Assembly (NCBI GenBank): GCA_951799405.1
Contig: OX637334.1
Span: forward strand, 4,464,001-4,528,000
DNA length: 64,000 nucleotides
DNA from: Agapetus fuscipes
Lineage: Eukaryota > Arthropoda > Insecta > Trichoptera > Glossosomatidae
Direction of reading: 5' to 3'
Positions 9,661-21,080 of this stretch are shown here, piece by piece; within the stretch, counting starts at the first letter, position 1, and each line of letters starts with the position of its first letter. Below the pieces are notes generated by a model, which was not told where the DNA came from, searched no databases, and saw only the letters and a program-made list of their open reading frames with translations. The position numbers and the translations under genes were made by a program.

Positions 9661-9965
9661 CTAACCGCCAACATCACAGATCAACCGCCATTTCTTTCTG
9701 TCCTTACAAACTTCTTTCATTTCCTCCAGAGTCATAACTTTCTTCATACAGGCTCTCCTTTTATTATGACTCTGGATATTCCATTCATTCGCAATTTCGG
9801 AAACTTGGTCCATCCATGCCTTTCTCGGTCTTCCTCTACCACAACATCCATCTACATATTCTTGCAACATATACTTTCTTTCATTCTCTCCATGTGCCCA
9901 AACCATCTTTTCATCTTTACTTTCCCGCTTTCTCTTACACCACATTCTTCTCTTAGAAAATCATT
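9661..9965 (-). mobile_element. RTE-type LINE 3' tail
   Basis: Minus strand open for 94 codons: GCCGRGRPRKAWMDQVSEIA, then KVMTLEEMKEVCKDRKKW. Same family as 8519-8925. The 5' part is lost. Confidence 0.75.
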
Positions 9966-9999
9966 TCTCACCCTATCACTCCAAGGTTGATAATAATTA

Positions 10000-10465
10000 A
10001 AATTAAAACAAATGTACATATAAATTATGTAATCAATTTTCTTGTTCAGTCAATTTATCATTGAATTCGCAAATGACTAGTTTTCAGAATCAATTTTTAC
10101 TCTTCATTAATCTCTCTTATCGTAATTGTCCACCTGGCAACTTTTACTGCAACCTGTCGTGGATAAGACCCTCGAGGTGTGATCTGATTTCTCGCAGCAC
10201 TGCCACTTACGCAATTACCTTTTAAAAACGTATCAACATTTAGTGAGCAGTCAAAACTCACGTAAACAAAAAAAAACTATAAAAACTTTAAAAAACTCCA
10301 GAGGTTTTGTTAGATCTTCCATACAATTTATTGTTTCTGTTGTTAACGTGATGCTTGAGTATTAACGCAATGTTTTATACTCAGGTTACTGATCGATTGC
10401 CGATATTTTTTTATAATTATAGGTTTAAGAATGTTTCAACAAATGGTAAATTAAAAACGGCTCAG
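10000..10465. other. AT-rich intronic sequence, nothing recognised
   Basis: No family match within the window and no credible exon. Confidence 0.45.
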
Positions 10466-10479
10466 TCTTTGTGTATAAT

Positions 10480-10605
10480 CTATCTAAGTTGCAAAGATAT
10501 TTTAACGTTTCGAATTTACACTTCATGCACTTAACCCAGCAAATTCATGCAAATTCACGCTTACACATACTGCAAACTTCAAACGATTGTGTGGTTGTGT
10601 CTTTT
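10480..10605 (-). mobile_element. SINE-A fragment, minus
   Basis: Has the tail side (TAAGTTGCAAAGATATTTTA) and the TTCACGCTTACACATACTGC block, then diverges. Confidence 0.5.
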
Positions 10606-10829
10606 GTGTGTTTACTAGTAAATGAGTGTTTTTTTAATTGCGTGAGTGTGTCTCTAAATGTAGGTGTTTTCCGAATTGTGCTAGTATTTGCTCAAAGGTG
10701 CTGGTACAAGTCTCACATGCTCCAGTTCGCTATGTTTCGATAACGTTCCTTGTGAGTTGTGTCATACTATATAAGGGCTAAAACCGTCTGTAGCGCCGAC
10801 TTGTATAAGAAACGCCGAGCTGACCAGTA

Positions 10830-11062
10830 CCCTTAGTACGAGTTGGAATACTTGAGTAATGTAAAGTTTACGGCAATTTTGAAAGAGTGATTTCCCCCAA
10901 AATCTGCCGTTTTTGTTTGTTTGAACTTGATTTTCTTCATCACTGAAACTCTTTTGATAAGACCATAAAGTGTAAGAAACAAAAACGGCAGATTTTGGGA
11001 GAAATCATTTAATATTTTCCGTAAACTTTACTTTTCTCAAGTTTTGCAACTCGTACTAAGGA
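10830..11062. mobile_element. MITE-E copy 2 (mariner-like)
   Basis: Starts CCCTTAGTACGAGTTGGAAT, flanked by TA at 10828-10829 and 11063-11064. The last base is changed (AAGGA for AAGGG) and a few bases are missing in the right arm. Confidence 0.8.
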
Positions 11063-11069
11063 TACAGTA

Positions 11070-11990
11070 CAAAATTGAACTGTCAACTAAATGTGAGTGA
11101 ATCCTAAAATAAATTGTGTGAAAAAAATTAATCGAAGTTGTATTCAATTGAACCCGTCATTCGTAGTAATACTCTCAGCGACTACTGCCACCTTTCCATG
11201 AAACTTTTTATTATTAAGAAAATTATTTAGCTCATATTTTTAACACTCTCTCACTTTCTGCAGAAGTTATGTGTTTGATTTACATAATAAATTAAAAAAT
11301 ACAAAATACACTTGCACAAGAAATAAAAAAGAAATTGCTCGTGGACAACACAAAAAAACTCAAAACAAAAACGCGAAATTGTAGTGTGGACAACACAAAA
11401 AAACTCATTCGATACCTTCATTTTCTTCTGAGAACGTTTACATCAGACTCGGGAATTTGTCGTGTGTGTTTTGAGTGGAAGTTAGCTTGGCATTATTAAG
11501 GTATGTATTCGAATATGTTGTCAGTTGTATATTTTTTACTTAGATCCATTAATTCTTCTAATGATTGTATGTTTTTATCATTGCTGACAGTATTATTTTT
11601 CAAATGGCACAAGTTTAAGGTAATGTCGGGCGGTTTTTTATTTACAATCTTTACCGTATGTTACCAGTATTAAGGTGTATTCACGTTGGTTTAAAAAAAT
11701 ACACCTACTTACCGTTAATTTATGGTTGACTAACAAATAACATTTACGTACCTAATTGAAACATAAAACTATCTAATCAACCTTACTACATGCTATTAAT
11801 ATTTTAAATGCACCGTTTGATGTTTGTTATTCAAAATAGCAAAAAGGTTTATTCCGTGATCTGTGGGCTAAACGATTAAATGAAATTTGGACCACAGAGG
11901 TACCTAATTTTTATATCGGTGCTGGATACTGTGAAAAATGTACGCAAAAAAAAACATTGCCTATCTATCTAAATCTATGATAATCTATAA
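11070..11990. other. AT-rich intronic sequence with a short direct repeat
   Basis: The only structure seen is a direct repeat of GTGGACAACACAAAAAAACT near 11341 and 11394 (about 50 bp apart). No gene is visible. Confidence 0.45.
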
Positions 11991-11994
11991 TCTA

Positions 11995-12205
11995 AGTTAC
12001 AAAAATATATTGCATTTAAGACTTTAAGTTCGTACTTAAACATGCTGCATGTGAACCTACAATATAAAACCCAATCTCAAATGAACATAAACCCTGCAAC
12101 TCTTGCCGACCTTACCTGACACAATGGTAACATTGGTAAAGTGAACCATTTTTTACAGTATGAGTGGTCAGCTTCATACTAACCTATAAGTCAAGGAAAC
12201 TTATT
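11995..12205 (-). mobile_element. SINE-A, minus
   Basis: TAAGTTACAAAAATATATTG through ACTCTTGCCGACCTTACC to CCTATAAGTCAAGGAAAC. Confidence 0.7.
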
Positions 12206-12843
12206 GAAATACAATAAACGAACGATTTTAGGTAGTTATTAAATGTGCGTATTCATATTTTTATTAAACATTCAAAGACAAACAACATTCATATTTATAG
12301 ACATTCAAAATGGTGCTCTTATATTTTTTACTGAACAGTGTTTACGAACTGCTATAAAATCTTGTATTCGTCGTCGAAAAAAGAAATGAGATATCGAAAT
12401 GTAAAAAAACCTCATTTTTCGAACCTGTCCGTCATTTTGAATAGACCTTAATTTAACTCACGATGTTTTCGTTTTCTTGAATCTTGCCGGTCGACAGTTA
12501 TGGTACAAATTTAAACGGCGTTACCCTTATACCTCATTAATACGAGGGTCATAAAAAACAATCAGTGCCATAAACAAGGAGGTCACAAATGAAGATATAC
12601 AATTTCAATTTGAGATTGCAATCGTAAATTGTATTTATTCCAAGCGAGGGAAAGATAAAGCTGCGGGTCATCCCTTTCGCATCCTTAAAAGTTCAAAAAT
12701 AAAATATCTACAACCAAACCTGTTGCAATGAACGTTTCAAACTTGAATTGGAAGGTAGTGGGCTGGATTTCCCAGTAGAACCATGGATATAATACTTCCT
12801 CCATGAGTAGAACACAAAAAAAGCAATGCAAAAAATAAAGTAT

Positions 12844-13238
12844 TGTTACGATTTTTAGGGTTCAAAAGTCTTTCAATTAATAACACTGGTCTTCTTTTAC
12901 AGTTATTTATTTTACACTTTTAATATTTATTTTCACAAAGATAGTCTCGATTATTCCATTACACTTGGTTTCTGTTCACTGGTCAAGTTGGTTCAATGTA
13001 TTTGTAAAGCTGGCAGGAGACTGGCTCTGCAAGCGACTTGCACCCTTTTTATACTCTTCAAAATAGTACTATCTAGAACTATATTCGCTAGACAGTTCCA
13101 GAAAGACGTAGTAATCATTATTTCTAGACGCTTCAAGTATTTTTTTTTAATTATTCCTACCCACACATACTTATGAGGATTCTTATTGCATAGTAAGGTA
13201 TAGCTAATACCTATACTTATTCTAATATTTACATAACA
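12844..13238 (+). mobile_element. Solo LTR, copy 1
   Basis: A 395-bp unit beginning TGTTACGATTTTTAGGG and ending TTTACATAACA, flanked by GTAT on both sides (12840-12843 and 13239-13242). Its sequence (AGTCTTTCAATTAATA, TTGGTTTCTGTTCACTGGTC, CTAGACAGTTCCAGAAAG) is shared with 23832-24223. TG...CA ends plus a 4-bp duplication and no internal genes indicate a solo LTR of a gypsy-like element. It sits at the 5' truncated end of the LINE at 13239. Confidence 0.75.
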
Positions 13239-13485
13239 GTATGTATACGAGGTAGTGTGAAAGGAAAAGACGACCGAGAAAAGTATGGAGTGATTAGATT
13301 GAGGAGATTGTGAAAGAATGGGATATTCAAAGCGAGCGTAAAAGAAGAAAATGCATGAAAAAAGGGATGGGTATGAATGAATTGAAAGAGGTATGTAAGG
13401 ATAGGAAGAAATGGATGCAGATTTGCAGAGGCTCTGGTCACCCCTAGCGGAATGGCGACAGAGTTACAGTTACTGTATATCAGGC
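13239..13485 (+). mobile_element. RTE-type LINE 3' tail
   Basis: Plus strand with stops and frameshifts: matches the GSVKGKR...RPRKVW region and ends CTGGTCACCCCTAGCGGAAT, then GGCGACAGAGTTACAGTTAC, the 3' end common to this LINE family. Confidence 0.65.
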
Positions 13486-13489
13486 TTTA

Positions 13490-13680
13490 TGTTTGTCTTT
13501 GACTCGACAACCCATATAATGACTTCCTTCTCCAGTTCCATACTCCTACCGCACTGTAGTCTACCGCCAATCCATCCAGTCAATTTAATCTGGGTCTTTC
13601 CACTGACGTGCGTCCCTTTGGGTCAGTCTTTAATACTATCCTTTCCAGGCTCCGATGGTTGATTCGTTGGTTGTGACCCC
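13490..13680 (-). mobile_element. RTE-like LINE tail, second type
   Basis: Minus-strand remnant similar to the GRPKLRWIDG tails. It forms an inverted pair with the related fragment at 13905-14115. Confidence 0.4.
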
Positions 13681-13904
13681 AGCAAAAACAGTATGCTTAC
13701 TTTCAACAACCAAAACTTATCAAGGTTTGGTTTAAAATTTATATTTCAGAGTCTTATATTCTTTCGTATGTTCTCATTCTTTATTGAGCTATAAATAAGG
13801 TGGATATTTTTCCATTCAAAGATGTTGAGAGAGCTTTGGTCTTACTTGGTCAGTGCACAGATTTAGGAGGCCAAGGGTAAACGACGTCTGCTGACTGTAT
13901 TGTC

Positions 13905-14115
13905 TGGGTCACAGCCAGTCAATGGACGATCGGAGCCTCGAGAAAATGGTTGTGATGACGGACCCAAAAGGGGAAAGGACAGTGAGAAACCCCAAATTAA
14001 GATAGTCGGACGGTAGGAGTATGGGACTGAAGGAAGAAGGCATTTGACAAGCAATGATGGCTGAAGTTGATCAATGAGGCCAAGAACCGCTCCTGGTTGT
14101 CGTATCATTGATTAT
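13905..14115 (+). mobile_element. RTE-like LINE tail, second type
   Basis: Plus-strand frames give DDRSLEKMVVMTDPKGERTV, then WLKLINEAKNRSWLSYH, matching the end of RTE-like proteins (a motif close to WRRLINQAK). Decayed, with frameshifts. Confidence 0.5.
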
Positions 14116-14136
14116 GATGAAGATGATGAGATTCTA

Positions 14137-14285
14137 TAATTTGTAATCTATGAATATAAAAACACAATCTCCAATGAAAATAAGCCCCGCAACTCTTGCT
14201 GACCTTCCCTGAAACAGGAGTGACATTGCCATCCATTTTGGTCCATTTTTTTACAATATGGATTGTCAGCCTCATACCAAATATT
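14137..14285 (-). mobile_element. SINE-A, partial, minus
   Basis: ACAATCTCCAATGAAAATAA through CTTGCTGACCTTCCCTGAAA to TTGTCAGCCTCATACCAA. Confidence 0.6.
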
Positions 14286-14505
14286 AGTTAACAACATTTC
14301 ATTAAAGCACATTTACATAATAAAGTTCTTGCACACCTCATTCGTTCTCTGATTACATATGATGTACTTACTCTATTATTTCCTGGAGTCTATTTTAAAT
14401 AATCGATTACACATTTGTCCCGTAAAGATGTTCATTGTTTGCTGCATATCAGAAGAACGGTACCTACTCAGCAGTAATAACAGTATGGAGTATAATATAT
14501 CTTTA

Positions 14506-14640
14506 ATCTTAGTTACAAAGCTATTTTAACATTTAAAATTCATATTAAATACATGCCCACAAACAGCCACGTGTTAGTTTGCGTTTACAATGCTGCATGT
14601 GTACTTACAAATTAAAATCCAAATCTCAAACGAAAATAAA
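14506..14640 (-). mobile_element. SINE-A, truncated, minus
   Basis: Has only the tail half (AATCTTAGTTACAAAGCTAT to AACGAAAATAAACCCTAA), then passes into the composite SINE at 14657. Confidence 0.6.
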
Positions 14641-14656
14641 CCCTAATAAATATAAT

Positions 14657-15078
14657 AGCACAAAAAATATATCATTTATATTTTCAAATTTGCTCTTCGC
14701 TGGGTTGAAAAATTCATAAACCTTTACCAATGACCGGTCACCAAAGGTCCATCCAGCCTTACAGCAACTGGGTCTTGCTTGAGGATTGGTGCTTTGTAGC
14801 GACGACGATCAAGCTCATAAAAAGGTCGATAGCTCAATTGGTAGAATACTTGCATTCCATGCCGAGAGCAAGGGTTTCGATCTCAAGGTTTACTCAGCCT
14901 TCACAATAAATGAGAACCAGTCCCCCGGGAGCTGGGAAACCCCCACTTCAACTGAAAGTGATTGGTGTGAGGCCGGCCCCCTTACCTGTAAAAACAAATA
15001 GGTCCCGAATCGCCACATGCGACCCCTTCGGGGATAACGCAGGCAAGAAGTTGCACTGTCTGTGTAGCTAAATTGCAT
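14657..15078 (+). mobile_element. Composite SINE B-C, copy 1
   Basis: Starts within tRSINE-B (AAAAAATATATCATTTATAT, CATCCAGCCTTACAGCAACT) and at about 14815 passes directly into tRSINE-C through GATCAAGCTCATAAAAAGG, then TCGATAGCTCAATTGGTAG (A box). It continues through the C body (ACTTCAACTGAAAGTG) to CACTGTCTGTGTAGCTA. The same junction occurs at 37038-37525, so the composite appears to have moved as a unit. Confidence 0.75.
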
Positions 15079-15497
15079 TTATATTAGCCTCATACCAACC
15101 TATTTGTCAAAAAACACAAAAAAAAACTCACAAAAAGTTAATATTAAGTGCAACTTTGCAACTTAGATTAAATTAAAGATTGAGGGAGGCTTGCATTCTT
15201 TAAGTTGATTGAACAAGGCTGAGGAAGAACGAATGAATATTTACAAAGTACGTCTCGACACTTGAATTTGACAAAGAAACGGTGTTCTGTTTTTTTTCGC
15301 AATGACGTTCGCTTGTGATCTGGTTTGGTATGCAGACCACTCTTGTGCAAGGTCATTGTCCAGCGTCTAATGAAAAATAACAGTCCCACGAGGAATTTTA
15401 ATTCCAGCATTTAATAAGTCTACGACAGTTTAGACTGTAATGGCGTCTGAATTGAACTCATCTAAGTTGCGTGTACAATGTGTGAAATAAATAAATT

Positions 15498-15560
15498 ACA
15501 GAATGATTTATTTGGTGAGCGATGTTTTCGTGTGGATCACACGTCAAGAGCCTTCTTTGC
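15498..15560 (-). mobile_element. tRSINE-B 3' fragment, minus
   Basis: GAATGATTTATTTGGTGAGC through CACACGTCAAGAGCC, then joined to a tRSINE-C copy. This is the mirror order of the composite (minus strand). Confidence 0.55.
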
Positions 15561-16035
15561 TACTAAACTGCACATAAAGGGTATCTTCTTGCCGCGTTTT
15601 CCATCAACGGGTCGCAAGTGATGAGTGAAGTATGTTTATTTTTACAAGTAAGGGGGCTGGTTTTACGCCACTTCAGTTGAAGTGGGTTTTTCCAGCTCCC
15701 GACCCTTCTGCTGAATTAAAATTAATCGCTCATTTCTTGTGAAGGCTGAGTAAGCCTTGCTGGTAATTTATTTTCTGCGGCTGACCACCCATGCTGTAGA
15801 AAATGGTTCACTTTGCCAATGCCACCCCTGTTTCAGGGATGGTCGGTAAGAGTTGCAGGGTGTACCTATGTTCATTTGAGATTTGGGTTTTTATCAATGT
15901 TACATATCTTTGCAACTAAGATGGCATTAGATTAGGTAAGTTTGAAATAAACAACGAAACGGAAAATCTTTTCGGACACCCTCTGTGGGATTCAAACCCG
16001 AGCTCTCGGCATGGAATGAGAGCACTCTTCAAATT
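15561..16035 (-). mobile_element. tRSINE-C, minus, split by a SINE-A
   Basis: 3' part at 15561-15775 (ACTTCAGTTGAAGTGGG, AAGGCTGAGTAAGCCTTGCT) and head part at about 15945-16035 (AAACCCGAGCTCTCGGCATG). A plus-strand SINE-A interrupts it within the TTTTGGGGTTTGAAA stretch. Confidence 0.7.
15776..15944 (+). mobile_element. SINE-A nested in tRSINE-C
   Basis: CTGCGGCTGACCACCCATGC to TTGCAACTAAGATGGCATTA. The first bases and the CGAACT block are lost. Confidence 0.65.
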
Positions 16036-16335
16036 GACCCATTCTGCTGACTTTTTGTGAAAATAATAATGGAAACATAAAAGGTACAAAAATATGACTT
16101 TATAAATGCTTCAAATAATTTTAAATCTACCCTACTTCTGACGTTTTATGTCCAGGCCTGTTTGTAACTTAAGTATCAGGCTTTTTGCAATAAAAAAATG
16201 AGTAAAGATATTTTCAAGCACCTTTTTATCAATGAAAAATTAGCCCTTATGATTTTGTGTTACTTCCTCTCTACATACTACGAGGAGAGACCAAAAAAGA
16301 ATCAGACATTCACCATGAAACATCACTTAATAAAG

Positions 16336-16540
16336 CTTTAATCTAAGTTGCGAAGATACATAAAGTCAACTATCAGACACGTGTAAACTCGCACTTATAA
16401 ATTCTGCACGTGCACTTAAAAGCACAAAATAAAGAGCAAAATCTCAAATGAACATAACCCCTGCAACTTTTGTCGACCTTCTTTTAAACAAGGGTGACAT
16501 TGACGAAGTGAATCATTTTTTTACAGTATGGGTTTTACAG
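16336..16540 (-). mobile_element. SINE-A, minus
   Basis: AATCTAAGTTGCGAAGATAC through AAACTCGCACTTATAAATTC to TTTTTTACAGTATGGG. Confidence 0.65.
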
Positions 16541-16549
16541 TATGGGGAT

Positions 16550-16885
16550 TGTCCGGTCGATAGCTCAGGTGGTAGAGTGCTTGCATTCCATGCCGAAAGC
16601 TCGGGTTCGAATCCCACCGAGGGTGTCAGAAATGATTTCCCGTTTCGGTGTTTATTTCAAACCCCAAAATAAAATACCGGCAAGGTTTACTCAGCCTTCA
16701 CAAGAAATGAGTACCAGCACTCTCGGGAGCTGGGAAACTTCCACTTCAACTGAAGTGGTTGGCGTAAGGCCGGCCCCCTTACCTGTAAAAATAAATAGGT
16801 TCAATTCGCCACATGCGACCCCTTCGGGGATAACGCGGCTAGAAGTTACACTATATGTGTAGCTTAGTTGCGTTTTTTGCGTTGC
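16550..16885 (+). mobile_element. tRSINE-C, full length
   Basis: Best plus-strand copy. A box CGATAGCTCAGGTGGTAG, B box GGGTTCGAATCCC, linker GAAATGATTTCCCGTTTCGG, body ACTTCAACTGAAGTGG and CACATGCGACCCCTTCGGGG, 3' end ATGTGTAGCTTAGTTGCG. The pol III boxes show descent from a tRNA. It is not itself a tRNA gene because the acceptor and anticodon stems do not form. Confidence 0.85.
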
Positions 16886-16935
16886 GTTTATGGGTGGTCA
16901 ACCTATTACCAATATATACCAAATCAAAAACCAAA

Positions 16936-17450
16936 TCATATTTTATCGCACCCTTGCAACTTTTGTCGTCCTTCTCTCAAACAGGGATGACACTTACAAT
17001 CTAATCTACGCAATCCTTTTAATATGAATCTTTTCACTGGCAGAGAACCTCTGAAACTATGTGGAGTTTTTCTAAAAATTATATGACAAGTGAACGTGTG
17101 AATATTATAAAAGAATAATAGCGCAATTAAGCTGCATATATGATGCAATTTCTTACAGCGTCATTTTATTGGGCTATTGAAGAGACAATAAATAATTAGG
17201 TAAGTAGGTATCTTCAATTTTATATTTCCCAGGAATTCGAGTAAATTGAAAAAAGTTTGAAACTGTACTTGCATTATTGGCAAAATAATAGATGTAATTG
17301 CAAAAATCACATGTATTCGCTATTTCAACGACCATCTTTTCAATTAATTATACAGTTTAAACCGATTTCAATGTTTTTTTTAGCAATTTTTAGTCCATTA
17401 AATTATCAATCTGTGAATGGTTGTTCAAAAAACGGAACTAAGTAACATTG
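16936..17450. other. AT-rich intronic sequence, nothing recognised
   Basis: Begins with a short SINE-A-like piece (CACCCTTGCAACTTTTGTCG) at about 16949-16990; the rest is unique. Confidence 0.4.
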
Positions 17451-17451
17451 A

Positions 17452-17750
17452 CCGGTCCGTAGTCGAGTGGTTCGCGCTTCATACTTGAAAATGGAAGGTC
17501 GTGAGTTCGATTCCCGGCGGAGCAGAAAACAATGTATAATGTACATTTTCAAATATGCTCTTCGCCGGGTTGAAAAAATCATATACCTTTGACAATGACC
17601 GGTCACCAAAGTTCTATCCAGCCTTATAACAACCGGAACTTGCTTGAGGATTGGCGCTCTTTATAGCGGCACTATCTATAGAGGGCTCTTGAGGTGTGAT
17701 TCACACAAAAACAGCGCTCACTACATAAATCATAGTAATATTATAATTTC
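17452..17750 (+). mobile_element. tRSINE-B, full length
   Basis: Head GACCGGTCCGTAGTCGAGTG (A box) and GAGTTCGATTCCCGGCGGAG (B box), then CTCTTCGCCGGGTTGAAA, GAGGGCTCTTGAGGTGTGAT and AACAGCGCTCACTACATAAA. It ends in ATT-rich sequence. Confidence 0.85.
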
Positions 17751-17992
17751 ATCATAGTGGTCAAACTGAGAAAAAAGAGTTTAAAATTATTCAAGATATT
17801 TTTATTTCAATTCGTTGTTTGTTAAACTGTTATGGCATCGTACTTGATCCCATCACAATATCATCATCACGCTGAATAAGCCCATCCTAGACATGGGTGA
17901 AACATCTGAAAACTGCACCTCTGATACACCATGGCAACAGAACCCGGAAAGGAACTCATTCAAAATTCGTGTTTATTACAGATTATCCTTGT

Positions 17993-18240
17993 TCCTTGGC
18001 TTATATGTTGGTATGAGGCTGACCACCCATACTGTAATAAAATAGTTCACTTTGCCAACGTCACTCTTGTTTCAGGGAAGGTCGGCAAGATTCGCCGAGC
18101 TTATGTTCATTTGAGATTGGGTTTTGTGTTGTAAGTCCACATGCGGCATGTGCAAGTGCGAACTTATACGTGTCTGTTAATAGGATTGCATTTAATATGA
18201 ATCTTAAAAGCAATATATCTTTTTAACTTAGATTATAGAT
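17993..18240 (+). mobile_element. SINE-A, full length
   Basis: CCTTGGCTTATATGTTGGTA through CACATGCGGCATGTGCAAGT to TTTTAACTTAGATTATAGAT. Confidence 0.75.
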
Positions 18241-18660
18241 TTGAATCCCCCAATTGACCGTAATATCTTCATTTTGGTCTTCACTGTAGCCTACTGTATA
18301 AATATGTACATATATTATTTTTGTTTTCAAGAAACCCTTCAGAGGTCATTTGATATAAGAGGCATTAATCTTCAGGTCACCCCAGTATCTCATGTAGGCG
18401 CACCTGCCAGAATATAAAAAGGGGTCAGCCCCAAACCTGACCTCTCTGCGTGGCCGCATTAAGTGTACCTGTCATAATACAAGGGAAGATAAATGACCTG
18501 ATAATGACGACAACTTGTAACCTTACTCTGACACGGGCGCCAAAAGAAAAAATGATTTTTTTTTTATTTGAAGTCAGAACGTTTTTTGCACGAATGTTAA
18601 AATTAACATTTTTCTCGGTGGCCGAACGTCACACGTCTATTTAACTAGGGTCCTTAGAAA
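18241..18660. other. Intronic sequence, nothing recognised
   Basis: No repeat family of the window and no splice-flanked open frame. Confidence 0.4.
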
Positions 18661-18663
18661 CCA

Positions 18664-18970
18664 ATAATAATGATAATATTAGGATGATTTATTTGGTGAG
18701 CGCTGTTTTTGTGTGCATCACACCTCAAGAGCTCTCTGCGAGCTTGGTCGTCGCTGTAGAAAGCGGCAATTCTCAAGCAAGACCCAGTTGTTGTAAGGTT
18801 GGATGGACCTTTCAGTGACCGGTCTTTGGTAAAGGTTTATGAATTTTTCAACCCAGCGAAGAGAACATTTGGAAATATAAATGGTATTTTTTTTGTACTC
18901 CGCCGGGATTCAAATCCACAACCTTCCATTTACGAGTCTGAAGTGTAGCCACTGGACTACGGACCGGTCC
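18664..18970 (-). mobile_element. tRSINE-B, full length, minus
   Basis: From TATTAGGATGATTTATTTGG to the head GTAGCCACTGGACTACGGAC at 18946-18965. All family blocks are present. Confidence 0.82.
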
Positions 18971-19139
18971 AATAATACATTCTTAGTTAGATTTACGTCT
19001 GGTTTCATGGTGACCACTGCAACAAGCAGATTGTAGAGATCAACAAAACCATGTGATCCATCTCAGAAACCATAAGGTCTACTCCCGTCCAGTGGCTCCC
19101 AGTCCTATCCAATATAGAACCCTCAATCCTGTGTAGATC

Positions 19140-19655
19140 CCAAGCATCCATAAAATTGGTAGACAGTGTGAGAAGTGACCCGCTGCTCCCTGCTCTCAAG
19201 GACATTTTCCAGCATCCAAACAAGCGACTCAAGTCCAGAAACCCCAACATCTGGACAATTTACCAGCGTAGTAATGATGCTATTCGAAGTCCATATGAAA
19301 AGGAAAAAGGTCTAAAAACCAAGATTTTATCACTTTACCACACCAGGAGGTCCTAGGGTTCAATCTTCCCAGAAGATGATAGACGACCTTGAATAGGGTC
19401 CGCACAGAGCAAGACGTTGCAACTCCTTGCTCCATAAATGGGGATCAGCTCCATGTCCAGTATGTGACTGTGAGGCGGAGAACCAGACTGTCTGGCACAT
19501 AGTGAAGGAGTGCCCGAGCAGAAGACACCCTCCTGGCCTGAAAGACTTCCATAAAGCCACGCTAGGAGCAGTGAAGTGGATGGAGGGCTTGGATCTTCGA
19601 ATCTGACGCGGCCCAATTGCCAAGAAATTTATTGCGCTTGCCGGCCATACGAAAA
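19140..19655 (+). mobile_element. LINE 3' coding end (jockey/R1-like) with CCHC-like motif
   Basis: Plus strand, one frame from about 19416: NSLLHKWGSAPCPVCDCEAE, then NQTVWHIVKECPSRRHPPG, ending LDLRI and a stop. The C-x2-C-x-C...H...C pattern with a WG before it is the C-terminal cysteine-rich motif of jockey- and R1-like LINEs. Upstream at about 19150-19320 the sequence is related but broken. Confidence 0.6.
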
Positions 19656-19788
19656 ATAAAGTAAGTTTGTAATTAGATTTTGCCTTAGCGACCCGGCCAT
19701 GAGAAGTCACATTTTTTTTGACATTTTGAAAATATCTATTTGCACTGCGCAGTGTACAAACCTCATTATTCATTTGTATTTCTAATTA

Positions 19789-20028
19789 GGGCCTGTTGCA
19801 CCAAACTCCAATCAGACGAAAATCAAAATTAAGTGTGATTTCTCCCTTTCAAATCAAACAATTGATTGCATATACGTAAGTCAGCTGATGTGAATCATAT
19901 TTCCTGTTCAAATTCCATCATATTTTTACCAACTTTCGAGAAATATTTAACCGAGGTCTTTACCAGAACTAAGCAATCAAATTTGATGTTTCAATCAAAT
20001 ATTGATTGGAGGTTGGTGCAACAGGCCC
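19789..20028. mobile_element. TIR element of 240 bp (GGGCCTGTTGCACCA ends)
   Basis: Inverted ends GGGCCTGTTGCACCAAACTC and its complement at 20003-20028 (25 of 26 match), with TTA on the left and TAA on the right. GGGCCTGTT-type ends and a TA-containing target point to a Harbinger-like MITE. The interior has no coding potential. Confidence 0.75.
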
Positions 20029-20029
20029 T

Positions 20030-20738
20030 AAGTCTATCGGAGGTTTGCAGCTTGAACTATCTTTGAAGTATTCAGCTAGTTATATAATTTTCTATTTGTA
20101 CTTACTCATTTTTGTGATACATGTGTCATAATGTTATTTTAATCTTTATATAACATCTCAATATGTTAATCTAAATAACCTTATGGTAAATATGCTAACA
20201 AAATCTTTTTAAACTGCTGATAACTTTACACGATCAATCACTTCCATAAATGTTCCTTGCACCTGTCAGAACAAATTTTAAATAAAAAATTCCGGTAGTT
20301 CATTTACTTAGGATCACTTTACTGTTGTAAAAGTCTGTACCCCAAGTATAAACTTGTTAAAACTTTAACTAAGTAAGAAAATCATCACACGTTTCGAATT
20401 TTAATCGAAAAGTTTTTCAGGCGCTATCCCATATCCATAGAAATTTTAAGCTCTCGATGACTTCAATATTTAGTAGAAGTTGCAGATGATGAACAGCATG
20501 CAAGGTCAGGGTCAGACATGGTGTCAAAGTGAAAGAAATTTACATTTCATTATTAAGTGGACCTCACGTATAGGCTTCACGTTAATGATGACTACTGGAC
20601 CTTAGGTATAAGGTATCTCACTCGTGTTATTAATCTTGGCATTCAAGACTGCAATATACGGAAGATAAAAGCTATTTTTAGTCATGTTATAATTAAACTC
20701 AACTATGGCATGGTTGTGAAAGGCCTCACTAAAAAAAA
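20030..20738. other. AT-rich intronic sequence
   Basis: Holds a stretch at about 20335 (ACCCCAAGTATAAACTTG) resembling the ends seen around 59055 and 59190, perhaps a decayed TIR element. No gene is visible. Confidence 0.35.
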
Positions 20739-20739
20739 T

Positions 20740-21080
20740 CCAACAGACTGAGTGCGTGCTAAAGAGCCATTGAAAGGAGCATGCTGGGAATTAGTCTTAA
20801 GGACAGAGCTCCCGACCAGGAGATCTTCAGACGCATTAGTGTCACCGGTGTCGAAAAACGCATGAACTGCTTAAAGTGGTGCCACGACATGTGGCCGAAA
20901 AATGTCACGCAATGGTGACCAAGCGGGGAGCAAAGAGACTCCAACTGAGGTGGCTGAACGACATCAAGGGAACTGTGGACCGGAGATAGCTGAACATAGC
21001 AGCTGAAGGGAAAGTACCGTGTAGATAAGAGGTGGCCTACGTGGAGGTGAGAAAGGCTGAGGAGGGAAACGACACCTTAT
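20740..21080 (+). mobile_element. RTE-type LINE C-terminal fragment
   Basis: The plus strand reads AIERSMLGISLKDRAPDQEI, then RRISVTGVEKRMN before frameshifts. This matches the RRMERAMLGVSLRDR...E.RRRT.V.D block common after the RT domain of RTE-like LINEs. Further on, a decayed GW.RW..D block is seen. Confidence 0.65.

Noticed and set aside
16550..16625. tRNA gene at the tRSINE-C and tRSINE-B heads
   Set aside because: A and B boxes are good but anticodon and acceptor stems do not form and each is joined to a fixed SINE body; they are tRNA-derived SINEs.
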